Positions 21,740 through 33,660 of a stretch of DNA of 64,000 bases are shown here, piece after piece. The stretch comes from Viola odorata (lineage: Eukaryota; Streptophyta; Magnoliopsida; Malpighiales; Violaceae). The first letter of the stretch is position 1, and each line of letters starts with the position of its first letter. Made by a program: the position numbers and the translations under genes. The notes below the pieces were generated by a model. That model saw only the letters and a program-made list of their open reading frames with translations, did no database searches and was not told the DNA's origin. Location: NCBI GenBank assembly GCA_963691705.1, contig OY829542.1:1433501-1497500 (forward strand), in the 5' to 3' direction.

Positions 21740-23779
21740 GATTTCGGGTTCCAATGACAGGCAAAGGCTTGCAGAGCTGCTGAGGTTCTGTTAAAAAAAA
21801 TTGTTGCTTGATCAAGGAATGCAAGTACATGGAGCTGTAACTAAAATGGGGTTTGGGTTTGATTTGCGGTTAGAGAACGAATTTTTTATGATGTATGGGA
21901 AATGTGAGAGGGTAGATATTGCTTGCAATGTGTTTGATAGAATGGCCGAGAGAAATGTGGTGTCTTGGAAATGCTAAGGAGTCGTTACTGATGTTCTCTA
22001 AAATGGGACTTTCAGGAATCAAACCGAATGATTTCACTTTCTCTACAAATCTTAAAGCGTGTGGTATGCTGAATGTTCCTGATACTGGGATGCAACTTCA
22101 TGATATTTGTGTGAAGACTGGATATGAATTGGTGAGTGTAGTGGGAAATTCTATTATTGACATGTACATGAAATGTGGAAAGAGCAAAGATGATGCTTGT
22201 ATGTTTGAAGTTATGCCGGTTAGAAACCTTATAAGTTGGAATGCAGTGATAGCAGGGTACACTATCAGGTTTTGGGGAGAAAGCTTTAGTTTTGTTTCAA
22301 AAAATGCTGAAAAATGTAGAAGACCCTGATGATCATACCCTCACAAGCATATTGAAGGCTAGTACTTATCTCGGAGCTTACAAGGAAGTAACTCAGATTC
22401 ATGCTTTCTTAATCATTAGTGGATTTCCTTATCCAGTTACAACCAGCATTGCTGGGGCTCTTATTGATGCATATGTGAAATGTTGGAAGTTGGCCGAAGC
22501 TCAGTGAGTGTTTGGTCAGATTGAACTAAAGAATATGATATCTTGGAGCTCATTGATTCTTGGTTATGCTTAAGAGGGGAACTTGGCAGATTCCATGGAC
22601 TTGTTCAAGCAGCAGCTTAGAGAGAGCAACGTTACTGTAGATCATTTTGCACTCTCGGGCATGATCGGTGGTTTTGCTGATTTAGCATTAGTGGAGCAAG
22701 GCAAGCAAATGCATGCATATGCCGCTAAAATCCCATCTGGTTTATGGATCTCTGTATGCAATTCAATTGTGGATACGTATCTCAAGTGTGGCATGATAGA
22801 TGAAGCAGAGAGGCTTTTTGATGAAATGCAGACGAGAGATGTGATTTCATGGACTGTGATGATCACTGGTTATGGAAAGCATGGTCTTGGCAGGAAAGCA
22901 ATTCATCTCTTTTGACACAATGCAATCAGGTAGCACTGAGCCCAATGATGTGACTTATCTAGCAGTACTCTTAGCATGCAGCCACTCTGGACTAGTCGAA
23001 GAGGGTCAAAAATACTTCTCAAGGCTGCCGGTGGACAGAAGGATCATGCCTAGAGTAGAGCATTATGCATGCATGGTTGATCTCCTTGGCCGAGCTGGGT
23101 GTTTAAAAGAAGCCAAGAATCTCATAGACCACATGCCTCTGAAGTCAAATGTGGGGATATGGCAGGCATTGCTTAGTGCTTGCAAAGTGCATGGAGACGT
23201 CGAGTTAGGGCGGGAAGTAGGTGAGAGGCTTTTGAGAATAGATGGTAATAATCCAGTTAACTATTTGATGATGTCCAACATTTATGCTGACGCCCGGATT
23301 TTGGGTTGAGCATGAAAGAACCAGAGAAATGGTGAAGACAAAGAGGTTGACGAAAGAGGCAGGACGTAGTTGGGTAGAGATTAACAAGGAGGTCCATGTT
23401 TTCTACGGCGGGGATAACACACACCCACTCGCACAGAAAATACATGATGTCCTGAAGGAAATGGAGCGAAGGATGACAGAAGAGCTGGGCTATATTCATG
23501 GGGTGAAAAATGTACTGTATGATGTGGACGAGGAGTCGAAGATTGAAAGCTTGAGATTTCATAGCGAGAAGCTAGCAATTGGACTGGCATTATCCTGCGG
23601 AGGCTTGGAAGGGAAGAGGAAGACAATTCGGGTTTTCAAAAACTTAAAGAGTCTGTGGTGACTGTCATGAGTTCATCAAGGGTTTATCCAAGATCCTCAA
23701 AGTCCTATTTGTTGTGAGAAATGCTAACAGATTTCATAGGTTTGAGAATGGTCTCTGTTCTTGTGGAGATTATTGGTGA
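21740..23779 (+). pseudogene. PPR-DYW protein pseudogene (At3g15130-like)
   Basis: Reading across frames gives a PLS-class pentatricopeptide protein. It starts 'DRQRLAELLRFC', then 'GMQVHGAVTKMGF', 'PNDFTFSTNLKACGMLN', 'VGNSIIDMYMKCGK', 'ISWSSLILGYA', 'GKQMHAYAAKIPSGL', '[18 protein letters not shown]', '[16 protein letters not shown]', the E domain, and a DYW domain with 'FHSEKLAIGLALS', '[14 protein letters not shown]' and terminal 'CSCGDYW'. Order and wording follow Arabidopsis At3g15130. It is broken by stops or shifts near 21780, 21970, 22265, 22505, 22571, 22912, 23307 and 23659. About a dozen codons are missing after 'ERNVVSW'. Such proteins normally edit organellar RNA; this copy cannot. 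Confidence 0.9.
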
Positions 23780-24485
23780 TTCCACAACTTCATGCCAGAC
23801 CCAACTAAATTTGACCACCTTCATCCCTTGACTCATTGATCCATAATAACAAAGTTCTTATGACTTTGGGATTTACCAATCTGAAGACAAGATTGTTTGC
23901 TATATACTCATCTTCAGTTGGTAAATTGTGAAAAACATGTGGCTGATCCTGCACTGATTGGTCGTCAAGGATCATTTCCTATCACACCCAAGCTGCAGAG
24001 GTGGTTACACCACACGCACAACCCAGTGGACACTACGCCAGGTATTGATGATGACTCGACAATCAAAATGAACGTTTGCAGGTATTTCTCAGTTTGCATT
24101 GAAACAATCTATACCGTGTTTTACTTTTGATTCTGTTATAGAACCCGAGAATTTCCATGTTTCCTTATGTTTTTCAGACACACAACATACTTTCTTGTTG
24201 CTCGTGATGAGGCTGAAGAATGAAAAGCAGAAAGAAAAAAAAAGGTTTGCAAGAAGCAGGGAACCTACAATTGCAAACCAGCAGCAGCTTAACCGTATTG
24301 AGAAGTGCCTTCTACAATCTACAATGTAAGCAAACAATGTATGACTTTCAGAGATAACATTAATAATATGGTAAGAAAGATTCAATTTTTCTTTTATTTT
24401 CTTTATTACCTGAAGAAAATTATTAGAAGCAGCTACACGAAATGTGCGCTGTCCCCCTCGAACTTGAACTCGAGGGCATACTGGT
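23780..24485 (+). other. Unrecognised exon-like pieces
   Basis: At about 23935-24081 an open stretch encodes '[20 protein letters not shown]' and '[20 protein letters not shown]' before a GTATTT donor. At 24178-24330 another encodes 'ANQQQLNRIEKCLLQST'. They look like exons of one cellular gene, perhaps the one starting at 21505, with the PPR pseudogene lying between. I cannot assign a family. Confidence 0.3.
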
Positions 24486-25440
24486 CTACCGAGGGGATTC
24501 AGGAGGAGGTGTAGTGAACCTTGGTTTATCCAAACAATAGTCATAAGTCGTGAATTTGCTGTACAATTGACGCAATCGAACTACAGCCACAGAACTTACC
24601 GGAGACCATGATGCTAAGATTTGTGTGCCAGGTGCTATGATTTCAGGTTTCATGACAGGGCGGCATTTTTTAAATGGCCCTCTACTGCTGAAGTCTGCTA
24701 CTTTCGGAGCTGGTTTTGTGGCAAGATCTGTTCTCTGAAATCCGAAACTTGCTCTCGGATCATTGCTTTTGTTTATGTAATCTATTACCAACTGACCATC
24801 TTCTAAACTAATGTATGCAGATGGAAATGAGGTTTGCACTGTGTACCATAAACTGGAGAGATCTACAATCTAAATACCTCCAGAAGCCCCAGCAGACTCT
24901 GCGGGTTGGATTCCTTCCGTGACTCGCGAACAGACAATAATCTTCTCTTTATTTCTCTTTAACTCATCCACATTAGAGCACTCGCCCAAGAAAATAAGTG
25001 GTCTTTGGACTGGTGGAGAAATTCCAGGGTACAATGTGGAGAAGGTGATTTGCCGCTTGACGCTGCCCAAACTTATGATCCCGTGAAATTTTCGATCTAC
25101 TGTTCCTGCCCCAACTGTTATCATCCAAGGTGCTCCATTGAGAAGCTCCATCATTTCCAGCTGCTACTGCTACAAGTATACCTTTTTCCATTGCTGAAAA
25201 AGATGCTATTGCCATTGTATCATTATTCAAGAATGCATCTTCTTCATCCCCATAGGTTAAGCTCAAAGACAGTGACACTGACAATATATCAACTCCATCT
25301 AAAATTGCTTGGTCCATTGCAGCAAGAACATCAGATTCGTAAATATGGAGAGACCCTAGTGAAAAAAAACATATTGATAGATTGTTTCTGTGTAACATGG
25401 TGTTTTGGTAAAGGCATACGTTGAAGCTTGACCGATTCAT
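24486..25440 (-). pseudogene. Subtilisin-like protease (SBT) fragment
   Basis: Minus-strand frames give consecutive parts of a plant subtilase: 'SDVLAAMDQAILDGVDILSV', 'AMEKGILVAVAAGNDGAS', 'NGAPWMITVGAGTVDRKF', part of the protease-associated domain ('KIIVCSRVTEG', 'AGASGGI'), then 'KVADFSSRGP' and 'VMKPEIIAPGTQILASWSPV'. The frame shifts after 'AGNDGAS' and again after 'ASGGI'. Similarity stops at 'LYSKF', just before the place where plant subtilases have the catalytic Ser motif GTSM. The pro-domain and the catalytic Asp and His regions are also absent. It resembles the SBT1.9 group from memory. Confidence 0.87.
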
Positions 25441-26297
25441 GTTTCTGGATTCTGATTGTGATTGAGCAATTATACTGCCATTTAGGAAATTGGTGGGATT
25501 TATTTCTCTGCTATTGTATGTTTCCTTTTTCCTTTTTCCTTTTTCCTTTTTCTATTTGGTTCTCTTTGAAATACGGGCTTCGTATCAGTATGCACCACCG
25601 AGTCTGTACCATTAATATGGGCTTGGTCTTGGGTTTGGTCTTGGGCTTGGTTTAGGCGGGATAGAGTAAATATTGGACTCAAGCCCATGTGAAGGAAAGG
25701 ACTGGGCACGTGGATTTTATCATTTTCTGTCGTCTCTTTTCACTCTTATATAATTAATTTACATAACAGAGAGGAAATTTCCAAATATCTCTGTTCATAA
25801 TTTACTGGTTGTATTCTTAATTTTTTTAATCAATTATAGAGTAATTATCCGTTGTGAATAATAGATTAATCATTCGGTCAACTAACCTTCTTGATAGCTA
25901 ATGATAATTAGACTACAATAGTAGCGAGTTGGATTTTTTCTTGGTTGAGTTTGGAGATGTGATCATAACCCCAAGTAATTGCATAGTTCTCAACAAATCC
26001 AGCTTCTCCATTAATCTCAAGCAATCCGTGGCTAATCAGGATAGTGATTATTAATAATGCAAGAGAACCCATTTATTATTTATTTTTGTAATAATTTTCT
26101 CTTTCAATTTTAGGAGAAAATGTAATGTGGGTTGTCGAATTTACATAGAAAATAGAAAACCAAGAAAAGGGGAGAAAAGTGTGAGAGTGAGGTTTCTATC
26201 ATTTGCTACTATCGAGTTCTCCACACGCCAAAGATCTCTCCATACAGAAAACACATATGCCCCGTGACACCCACATCATTGTTTTACACTTTTGAAC
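25441..26297. other. Intergenic spacer
   Basis: A short 'CCTTTTT' repeat lies at about 25525-25550 and a 'GGGCTTGGTCTTGGGTTTGG' repeat near 25620. No gene was recognised. The first 30 bp ('TTCATGTTTCTGGATTCTG' and on) resembles 33868-33900. Confidence 0.5.
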
Positions 26298-27367
26298 TAG
26301 GGATGACAATGGGTACCCGTAACCGGATACTCGCCCGTATCTATACCCGTTTAATCGGGTAATATTCGATTTGACTGGGTATGGTTTGGGTATGGTTTGG
26401 GTATGGGTATACCCGAAATAATAATTTCGGGTATAACCGGGTATGATACCCGGAAAATACCCGAACTGGTATTCCCAAATTCTCAGAGTTTCACGCTTCT
26501 CCCTCCTTCTCTCTGTCGTCGCTCGCCGCCCTCCTCCTCCTTCACACCATCCTCGATCTTCCTCACGCTTCTCCTCCCTCTCTCTGTCATCGCTCGTCTA
26601 AGGTATGTTTTTTCCTTTTCGTTATGGCTTTCACTACTACCGCTGAGATTGCACTTTTTTGAGGTTGGTTGAAATGGGTATTGAATCCACACATCTGATG
26701 TTGCATCTGCGGTTTGTTTTAGTGTTAATATTAGTGCTTTGTTTAATGGGAGTATTATTTGTACCTATAAAATCTGTTTTAGTGTTCTATAAATTACTTT
26801 CTGTTTTCTGGTCAATCGATTATGGTGGTGTCTTGAAGAGTAAGAGTCAGCAAAAACACAATTCGTAGTGAAATCTTTCATTTTGACCATAGTTGCTTAG
26901 CTAACATTGCTTTACTATAGTTGTAGCAATGGGTTAGGAACTGTTCTACTATCCTTTGCAGTCTTGGGTTGCAAAAGAGCAAAGATTGCAATTATTTCAT
27001 GGATAGCGATGGTGGTGGTTTTAGTACTGGGAGCAGTAGCAGCAGCACCAGCTCTGGTTATGATTTCTTAGGATTGAAAAGTGGGGTTTTGGAGCAGCAA
27101 AGTGATTCTACTTTCGCTCCATGTGTTTGCTACTGTTGTGTTAATTTGCAAGTTAATTAGCTCCTTAATTATTATTTTTCTAATGAGAAAATGATGAATG
27201 AAGTATTATAAATGGATATAGTATGAGATTTTACCATTCGGCCTTGCTAGTAACCGTTGGTGGTGCATGTTTCTCAAGCCAACTTTGCCTAATTATATTG
27301 CAATATTTGTTCCTTCAATAGCAGTGGCACATTGTTCTGTAACTAAGCCATGTTTTGCGCATTGCAG

Positions 27368-27508
27368 GTTGGAGATAACCATTATAGGGCTAATCTCAAG
27401 AAAGCAGCTCTTGCAAGGTTGAGTGTTGTGCACAGAAGCTTGAAGGTTGCCAAGTCCGGTGTGAAGAAGAGTAACAGACAAGCTTTGAGAATCAAGAAAG
27501 TTCAATAG
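27368..27508 (+). pseudogene. RPL28: Captured last exon of ribosomal protein eL28 (RPL28)
   Basis: After an AG acceptor, 46 codons read '[20 protein letters not shown]' and continue to '[20 protein letters not shown]' and a stop. This matches the C-terminus of plant RPL28 ('[16 protein letters not shown] ... KSGPKRRNRQ'). The first exons of RPL28 are not present upstream, but a 3'-UTR-like sequence continues to about 27700. It lies inside the hAT-like element, so it is probably transduplicated host sequence. It could be exonised if the element is transcribed. Confidence 0.8.
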
Positions 27509-28384
27509 GTGAAGCACGTCCTTCTCTTTCACCTATGTAGTATTAGTAGTCGCGGGAAAGTTGTTGGCTGTTTTGCCATTCTTTAGCCATAAAATGTCTG
27601 GACTTGTTTGAAAGATTCTTGGAGCTGCAGTTGCCTTTCGAGTGGCTCCGTTTCCTTCGATAATATAAATTTTAACTTTTTTCTGGTTGCTTTAACTGAA
27701 TTGTCAATCATTAGGCGAAAGAAGGCAGCTCACTGTTGTCTTGAAATGTTTTTACTAATTTGAAACAATCTTGTTTGGCTATGAAAGTAGTGGACTTCAG
27801 TTTGAGACTGAATTGTTTTTAATAATATTTCACGTCATAGGATATAATTATTCTAGAATTATTTATACTCCGTATTATTCTTCTGAGAGATGCTAATTAT
27901 GACTTGGCAAGTGAGTTTCATGGTCCAATTCCGTGTCCAGCAAACTCCTTGCAACTGATTTTGTTGCTTCATTCAAGTTCGACAGTTTTGGCAACGAAGA
28001 TCATGAAAACTTTGATGAATGTGCACTGTCAATGTTTATTAACCCTATAAATTCTATAAGTGTATTCTTTTGATTTTATTCTTGGGTAAATTTTCAGGTG
28101 ACAATAGATGCTACTAGTGGCGCAGATCAAATCACTTTTACTGATCGGGTTTGTCTGGTAATCTTTTAAGAAAGTTGAAAATGGACCATGAGGCATACTT
28201 GGAAGTTGGAATTGGTAAGTTGGGCTTTTAATCACGAAGCCCAAAATCATTCCTATGCATGAACAAAATAGTTGTAGGTTTGTAGCAGGCTAGCAGCAGA
28301 TAGATTTAGTTTCCATCAGAAGAGGTTAAAAAGTTAAAGAATGGGATGTTTATCTTCGGCATAGGATTTGGGTAATGATATTAA

Positions 28385-28680
28385 TATTTTTGTTGTTTGA
28401 GAACAAAAAAACGAGCCAAAACGGTAAAATAACGAGCCAAAATGGTAAAAATGAGCTAAAATGGTAAAAAAAAAAAGTCAAAATGGTAAAAAAATGAGCC
28501 AAAATGAAGAAAAAAATGAACAAAAATTGTAAAAAAACGAGCCAAAATAGTAAACAAATGAGCCATAATGGTAAAAAAACGAGCAAAAATGGTAAAAAAA
28601 GAGCCAAAACGATAAAAAAATTGAGAAAACGGTAAAAAACGAGGCAAAATGGTGAAAACGAACCTAAATAGTGAAATTTT
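28385..28680. repeat. Minisatellite, about 18-20 bp unit
   Basis: About fifteen imperfect copies of 'GAGCCAAAATGGTAAAAAA'. A shorter relative of the array is at 32165-32285, next to the same hAT-type 3' end. Confidence 0.9.
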
Positions 28681-28864
28681 CTTTAATTATAAAAAAATAA
28701 AATAATTTAGTGAATTGGATATTCATTACATACCCAATTGGGTATTGGGTATATTGGGTATGGGTAATAATGGGTATGTTAAAGCGGGTATGAATTGGGT
28801 ATTTACCCATACTCGCTTTAACATACCCATACCTGCCCATACCCGCCCAATTGTCATCCCTAGT

Positions 28865-30011
28865 ACTACTATTTCTTTCGCATGGTAGTAAATACTATTC
28901 CGTGTGGACTTTATTATCCGTCGTTTTTTCTCTTTCTAAAAAATAAAAAAACGACAATTAATAAAATTCGGAAAAAGTACTATTTAAGAAATTTTTGATT
29001 TTTTTCATTAAAACATCGCTTTTTTATAAACGAAATTAGAAATCGACTCTATTAATATTCTTATCACTAGTAAAATAAAAAATAAAAAATAATTTTCTCA
29101 CACGATAATACCGACTATCATACCGTAATTATTAAAATTTGAACCGAATTTTGCTCTATTCATTTGGTAATTCTTTTTTGAAAAAATTAGTATAATATTA
29201 CTGAATACCGACCGAACTTTGTTCGGTAAGGTACGATAAATGATATTTGTTGTATGGTATTACCGTAATATTGTCTTATCTTTCATATATTTATTATGTA
29301 AATAAAAAAATCAAGACAAAAGAAGACGTTGACACATACACACCACACACAACCCTATTTTCTTATCCAATCTAATTATCTAATTCTAACCTTTTTTATT
29401 TTTTCTCTCCTTATCACCTCAAAACTCTCTTTCTTTTATTACAAATTCGCTCATTTTATAGTTTGATTTGGTATTCGATAATACCTAATAATATACCGAA
29501 ATGATAATTTGGCAATGGTACAAAACACTATGCAATATGGTATAATATCCATTATATACCGAATTTTGAATTTTTATTAATGAAGAGCCCTATTGATAAC
29601 AATGAAGGAGCTCATTCTTTTTCATTCACATGGATAATTTTTTTCTTTTTCTTTTCGATATAATCTCAACTAAGATTAGTCTCGTGAAAATATTATATAG
29701 ACCTAAATAAAATGGTTTTACCGACATAATTTTACTTAATTTTTAAGACTCGAATTCTGAAATTTTACTAGTTAACAGTGAATAACTTCCTTACCATTTG
29801 TCCACAACCAATATTAATTAATTATTTAAGACTAAATAATCCAAATAATAGGTAAGTTTACTTAAAGAAAATAGTTTATCTACGGTGAGCATGTTTATAT
29901 GATTGTTTGGGGGATCTTCCATATTAGTCTTTTTAAGTTTCTGTCTTATGATAAATGTTACTATAGTCTCAAATTATAGACTTTTATATAGTGATTTTTA
30001 ATTCTCCATTT
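28865..30011. repeat. Left arm of a long inverted repeat
   Basis: The reverse complement matches 60748-63462 along its whole length, after removing two insertions in the right arm (60887-62213 and 62848-63082). Shared landmarks include 'TTGATTTGGTATTCGATAAT', 'GACATAATTTTACTTAATTT' and 'CGACCGAACTTTGTTCGGTA' blocks. It contains no recognised gene and looks like an old repeated element in opposite orientation. Confidence 0.85.
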
Positions 30012-30995
30012 TGAATTGGGTATTTACCCATACCCGCTCATACCTGTTTTAACATAGCCATATCCGCTCATACCCGCCCAATTGTCATCCCTACCTGTAG
30101 ACCCGACCAGGAGTTTCGGGTCAGGATTGGGACCAAATTTTGGTCCCATTTTTTGTCGGGACCGGGTCTGATCCCGACCCGAATTTAGGTGGGTCTAACT
30201 TGATTAGACCCGACGGGTCTCGAGTCTGACCCGAGACCGGCCAAAAATTTAAAAGCCCTAAAAGGCTTTGGCTTTCACTTCTTCCTTTTCATTCTTCTTC
30301 AGCGACGCCACACCTGACCTGACCTCCTCACTCTTCGTCTCGTTTCTCTGTCTTACCGTCGTCACTCATCACTCGTCTCTCCTCTTCACTCGTCTCTCGT
30401 CACTCCTCGTCATTCGTCTCTCCTCGTCACTCGTCTCTCCTCGTCCTATTGTAATCTCTCCTCCGATCTTATACATATAGTTCTTAATTCTTAATATCAA
30501 TTGTTGTTTTTATTTTGCTTAATTGTTTTGCTAGTTACTAATTATAATATACTATATTACTATTATATGATGAAGTTGATTCTCCGATCATCTCCTCATT
30601 AACAACTTAAAAACACTTGAAATCTTTCTCTGTATGCTCAATATTTTCGCTGGTAGTTTGATTAGCAACTGAGCAATCCAGCAAAATCAAGATATGTTGT
30701 TCATGCGTGAAAGATGTTTGATGAAATGCTTGCAAGAGTAGTTGTGTGGATCTTGACAGAATGCTATATATAATTTGGTGACCTTACTATTCCCTGGACC
30801 ATTTTTCCCGGGTCGGGACCCGAGACCCGGCTCCTTAGCCGGGCCGGGACCAGGACCGAGATTTGGTCCCATTTTTATTCGGGACTGGGTCTAATCCCGT
30901 TTTTATTCAGGACCGGGTCTGGTTCCGATCCAGTTATCTTCCGGTTTAGCCAGGCCAAGTCGGATCCGGACCCGGAGATTCGAATTGACACCCCT
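30012..30995. mobile_element. Composite of hAT-A 3' end and a second hAT-like element (hAT-B)
   Basis: 30012-30092 repeats the last 80 bp of hAT-A, ending GTCATCCCTA. It is fused to a different element rich in GGGACC/GACCCG motifs, which ends near 30995 as 'GAATTGACACCCCTA', another hAT-type terminus. The interior has a Ser-rich leader-like open frame (30268-30480) and a short intron-like region. The same fusion recurs at 32400-33117 with about 95% identity, so it was formed once and then copied. Confidence 0.7.
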
Positions 30996-32164
30996 ATATA
31001 TAAGTCCATGATTGCTATAAGACTCATGTTTTTATTTTTGGTATGTTAAGTACTGCTGAAAGTTAAATCCGCAGCTGAATTACTGCTTTTCTTATAAATT
31101 TGGTATTCTTATGTTTAAATGGATTGTTGTGTTATTTTGAATTCGAATTTTGAGCTTCTTGGGTCATAATAACTTATCATGATAAGTTACAACTTAAAAC
31201 CTTCTCCAATTTGCGGAAGCATGGGCAGACCTTTGTAAGTGTACAATTGATGCATATACATGAATGATGGAGGATAAGGCACCCCCGGTGTTTGGTTGTT
31301 TAGTGCCTCAGCCTCTTGTGTGAAGATTTTGAAAAGAGTACAATAGATCAAGTCTTGTAATATCAGTAGATTCTTGAAGTCTGCACAAGTTAGGTTAAAG
31401 CTATTTTGTATTCCGCTGGTATCAAATTTTGTTGTATACCACTGCGGTTACCTCTGTTGTTTCTTCTTGGGAGGGATGGAGGGTAAAGATAGTTCCTAAC
31501 CTTTGTGTTGCATTTGCAAGTACATTGTTACATAGACCTTGTTAATATTTGGAAGGGATATTTTTGCTTGCTCACATGGTTGTTGCTTTTGGTTGCAGTT
31601 TGTCATGGAGGCTTGGAAAATAATGGAGGAAAGAAAGACTGGCCTGGATGACATATCTTGCCTGCTTATAATGGAAGCACTTTGTAAGGGGGGTTACTTG
31701 CAGGAGGTTTATGCGAAACATTGTAACTAATTTTTTATACCATTTTCTGATGGGGAATCACTGTTGTTTAAGTTATTTGTTGCCTCTATGATGAGTAATT
31801 AAGTTTAATTGTTGGTAATTCCAAGTTTTGACAGTATAGTTATTTTGCCACATCTTAGATGTTGATTGATTATTGTTACTGGACCACTGTATTTAGTTGA
31901 TTAGTTGCTGTAAAGATATAGTTTAGTTGGGGGTTAGTTTGGTTTATGTCTATAATGACAAATGCAGTAATTTTAATCATATAAAACCAAGGAAAATAAG
32001 GAAAAATTATATAATATAATATAATATAATTTCCTTACTATATTATAAATTGAAGAATTTCTTAACCTCTTATGACAGCAAATTTAGTAGTTTGAAATCT
32101 TAATTGAAAGTTTGAAAGCTTAATTGAAAGTTTAATAATTCGAATGTCTTGGTATTTTCCCAAT
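30996..32164. other. Spacer with a PPR-like exon
   Basis: At about 31600-31711, after a 'GGTTGCAG' acceptor, an open exon encodes 'EAWKIMEERKTGLDDISCLL' and 'IMEALCKGGYLQE', which has the helix pattern of a PPR repeat. It ends at a possible GTTTAT donor. No other PPR exon is adjacent, so it is probably a captured or stranded fragment. The rest is AT-rich non-coding DNA. Confidence 0.5.
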
Positions 32165-33117
32165 AAAAAACGAAAAAAATGGTAAAAAATGAGCCAAAAC
32201 AGTAAAAACGAGCCAAAATTAAAAAAACGAGCCAAAATAGTAAAAAATGAACCTAATTGGTGAAAACGAATCTAAATAGTGAAATTTTTCTTAATTTTAA
32301 AAAAATAAAATAATTTGGTGAATTAGATATCCATTGCATACTCAATTGGGTATTGGGTATATTGGGTATGGGTAATAATGGATATTTAGTTTTGGGTATG
32401 AATTGGGTATTTACCCATCCCCGTTCATACCTGTTTTAACATGCCTATACCCGCCCAATTGTCATCCCTACCTGTAGACTCGACCAGGAGTTTCGGGTCG
32501 GGATTGTGACAAATTTTGGTCCCATTTTTTATCGGGACAGGGTCTGGTCCCGACCCGAATTTAGGCGGGTCCAACCGGGTTAGACCCGACGGGTCTCGAG
32601 TCTGACCCGAGACCGGCCAAAAATTTAAAAGCCCTAAAAGGCTTTGGCTTTCACTTCTTCGTTCTCGTTCTTCTTCAGCGGCGCCACACCTGATCTGACC
32701 TCCTCACTCTTCGTCTCGTTTCTCTGTCTTACCGTCGTCACTCGTCACTCACCTCTCCTCTTCACTCGTCTCTCGTCACTCCTCGTCATTCGTCTCTCCT
32801 CGTCACTCGTCTCTCCTCGCCCCATTGTAATCTCTCCTCCGATCTTATACATATAGTTCTTAATTCTTAATATCAATTGCTGTTTTTATTTTGCTTAATT
32901 GTTTTGCTAGTTACTAATTATGATATACTATATTACTACTATATGATGAAGTTGATTCTCCGATCATCTCCTCATTAACAACTTAAAAACACTTGAAATC
33001 TTTCTCTGTATGCTCAATATTTTCGTTGGTAGTTTGATTAGCAACTAAGCAATCCAGCAAAATCAAGATATGTTGTTCATGTGTGAAAGGTGTTTGATGA
33101 AATGCTTGCAAGAGTAG
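32165..33117. mobile_element. Second copy of the hAT-A/hAT-B composite
   Basis: 32165-32285 carries the 'GAGCCAAAA(T/C)' minisatellite. 32290-32468 is the hAT-A 3' end, and 32469-33117 repeats hAT-B from 30093 to about 30745. Homology to the first copy stops near 33118, exactly where the F-box-associated fragment begins, so the hAT-B 3' terminus is missing here. Confidence 0.8.
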
Positions 33118-33660
33118 TTGTGTGATTCTTGGGAGCAAATTGATGGTGACTTGCAGTATTGTATTAATCCTGCCTTTCGTCCTGTTCTCTTCAATGGATC
33201 TTTTCGCTGCAGAGGGGCTGAAAATGGTAAGCGATTTATTGTTTCCTTGGACATGCGTAATGACATGTTAAGAAAATTGCCACCAGTGGCTTCCTGCGAA
33301 CTGGATGATAGCTGGAAGCTTGATGTGTTGAACGAGTCTCTGGCTACCATAAATTTGAATCCAGAGAAAGTGGAGGACGGATACATGGACATATGGGTAA
33401 TGGATGGCTATGGTGTGGAGGGGCATTGGACAAAAAAATACCGAATTGGTCCATTCAAGTCACCTTTTGTAGCTGTTGGAATGTGGAAAAGGTCTGAACT
33501 GTTAATACTAGTGAAACTACCAGACGGAGAGATGATCAGAATTTTCTCTTACATTTTGGAGAAAGGGGAAGAGGTGGATATTCCACCACTCGATGGTGGT
33601 GATTTCGTGAGTGGCATTCACAGGTATGTGAAGAGCATAGCGAAGACAGGTGGTGAATGA
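33118..33660 (+). pseudogene. F-box-associated domain protein, C-terminal fragment
   Basis: A continuous frame of 180 codons ends at TGA 33658-33660. It reads 'DGDLQYCINPAFRPVLFNGS', 'FIVSLDMRNDMLRKLPPVAS', 'YMDIWVMDGYGVEGHWTKKY' and 'WKRSELLILVKLPDGEMI', the blade pattern of the F-box-associated interaction domain in plant SCF substrate receptors. The frame opens right after a stop at the junction with the hAT composite. There is no F-box and no good start codon before Met at about 33253. It is a 5'-truncated gene, probably cut by the transposon insertion. Confidence 0.8.

Larger units (their letters stand above)
26298..28862. mobile_element. hAT-like non-autonomous element (hAT-A)
   Basis: Begins TAGGGATGACAATGGG and ends CCCAATTGTCATCCCTA, imperfect inverted termini of hAT type. 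Both subterminal regions are packed with the GGGTA/TACCC motifs common in plant hAT relatives. No transposase was seen and no clean 8-bp target duplication (TTTTGAAC left, GTACTACT right), so one end may have been rearranged. Inside are a leader-like segment (26480-26600), a Ser/Gly-rich open stretch (26969-27160), a captured RPL28 exon and a minisatellite. Confidence 0.75.

Noticed and set aside
28350..28650. Minus-strand open frames rich in Phe/Leu
   Set aside because: They are the translation of the 18-20-bp minisatellite; the repeat explains the openness and no protein family fits.
28385..28680. CRISPR-like array
   Set aside because: The repeat units are contiguous without unique spacers, and this is plant nuclear DNA; it is a minisatellite.
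30268..30480. Ser-rich open frame of 70 codons, nearly identical at 32644-32856
   Set aside because: It lies inside duplicated transposon sequence made of CTCGTC repeats. Conservation comes from recent copying, not from selection.
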